From positions 1 to 50,999 of the forward strand of contig JANXEN010000007.1 in the NCBI GenBank assembly GCA_025058345.1: a stretch of 50,999 bases of DNA, written 5' to 3'. The position numbers were made by a program, and so were the translations under genes. Below the pieces are notes generated by a model. The model was not told the origin of the DNA. It was given only the letters and a program-made list of their open reading frames with translations, and ran no database searches. Numbering within the stretch: position 1 is the first letter of the stretch; each line of letters starts with the position of its first letter. This document shows, in pieces, positions 50,470 to 50,999 of the stretch. This stretch comes from Sulfolobales archaeon (GTDB taxonomy: Archaea > Thermoproteota > Thermoprotei_A > Sulfolobales > NBVN01).

Positions 50470-50999
50470 AGATAACTGTATGGCATCCTCAAGCAAAACA
50501 TCTCTGAATAAAGTTTTCAATTCCCTAGAACAAGATATGAAGTTCCTTAGACCTAGATTCTTTTGATGCTCGATTCTTCGACCCCCGACAGTAAATTTAA
50601 GTATCAATAGTCTGAATAACCTACGCATAGGTAAGGACTTTACAGAAACATCAGCATATAATTCCAACACTTTTCCAAAGCTATTAGAATAAGCTTCCTC
50701 ACTTACAAGTATGGTGACTAAACCTAAACTCTTAAGATAACTCACTACGTTTAGTAATACCTGCCCGTAATGCTCATCTGATGAGGAAGAAGTTTTTGAG
50801 TGCGATTCATTAAATACAGGCAATACAATAATGTCTGGTTTAAATTCTGCTAACGTCTTTAAAACTTTATTAATTAGTTCACTTGCGGTGAACGAAGTTA
50901 ACGTCTCCATCCTTACGTATTTATCGAATATTTTCTTCATAAATATAGGGGCTTTCCTACTCATTAGAACTCTCCTAGACACCTTAAAAAGTTCGGATT
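50461..50999 (-). CDS. RecA/KaiC-like ATPase, C-terminal part, N-terminus outside window
   Basis: The reverse strand is open from the window edge to a stop at 50461 (about 178 codons visible). It looks like the second half of a RecA-superfamily (KaiC/RadA-like) ATPase: PDIIVLPVFNES is at the Walker B place, then GQVLLNVVSYLKSLGLVTILVSEE and LYADVSVKSL followed by a basic Arg-rich strand. The Walker A region would be outside. GTG 50982 is an internal possibility, but the frame continues upstream of it. It converges with the wHTH gene with a 9-nt overlap. Confidence 0.6.
   Translation of the reverse strand, partial: SELFKVSRRVLMSRKAPIFMKKIFDKYVRMETLTSFTASELINKVLKTLAEFKPDIIVLPVFNESHSKTSSSSDEHYGQVLLNVVSYLKSLGLVTILVSEEAYSNSFGKVLELYADVSVKSLPMRRLFRLLILKFTVGGRRIEHQKNLGLRNFISCSRELKTLFRDVLLEDAIQLSSP

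Noticed and set aside
1-50999. CRISPR arrays, insertion sequences, integrated elements
   Set aside because: No regularly spaced repeats, transposase motifs, or att-like duplications at the tRNA genes were seen by eye.

Overview
The window is a gene-dense archaeal chromosome segment. Signs of this are TATA-box promoters, GGTG-type Shine-Dalgarno (SD) sites, an archaellum cluster in the order arlB-(X)-G-F-H-I-J, TldD/TldE, DUF2070, MfnA, a degenerate PolB2-type polymerase and tRNA genes with encoded CCA. The order of the archaellum genes, the ArnR-like membrane regulator and PolB2 point to a TACK/Thermoproteota (crenarchaeal-type) lineage, probably thermophilic. I cannot place it further. I see no CRISPR array, insertion sequence or rRNA, and no gene-free stretch over 300 bp.

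Layout. 1-10.4 kb: metabolic genes (lipoate ligase-like fragment, D-2-hydroxyacid dehydrogenase, enolase-superfamily sugar-acid dehydratase, tRNA-Pro, MeaB, threonine synthase, an RHH regulator, an M28 peptidase, TldD/TldE). 10.4-15.4 kb: a RecA-superfamily ATPase and a thiamine-precursor uptake/salvage operon (two-domain ECF ATPase, EcfT, YkoE, TenA). 15.5-24.1 kb: MFS transporter, endonuclease III, HAD phosphatase, DUF1847, ferritin-like protein, QueD-like protein, MfnA, DUF2070, PfkB kinase. 24.1-34.3 kb: tRNA-Gly, UvsE UV endonuclease divergent from DUF523-DUF1722, a split UxaA-type dehydratase, DUF438/hemerythrin protein, HTH regulator, copper ATPase with YHS protein, HemL-like aminotransferase. 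34.4-37.2 kb: a three-gene cassette of an inactivated RadA paralogue, a small helical protein and a degenerate PolB2. 37.2-39.6 kb: exported transglutaminase-like protein and an ArnR-like membrane regulator. 39.7-47.6 kb: archaellum locus. 47.6-51 kb: a surface protein gene broken by one in-frame stop, a membrane-anchored wHTH protein, and an ATPase fragment leaving the window.

Most unusual observations. (1) Several genes whose conserved N-termini are clearly encoded have no ATG, GTG or TTG where the protein must begin. The best candidates are ATT, CTG or ACG, placed after a GGTG-type SD in a leader predicted to be only about 10-13 nt, with a TATA-like element about 26 bp further upstream. 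Examples are tenA, the ECF ATPase, the MFS transporter, the ferritin-like gene and uvsE. (2) The dead-RadA/small protein/PolB2 cassette resembles in logic the bacterial ImuA-ImuB-DnaE2 mutasome. (3) The archaellum locus carries a second archaellin-like protein with a Ca-loop motif, a two-helix membrane protein, and an ArlX-position protein lacking a membrane anchor. (4) uvsE lies next to a DUF1722 gene, echoing the bacterial pairing of ybgA with photolyase.
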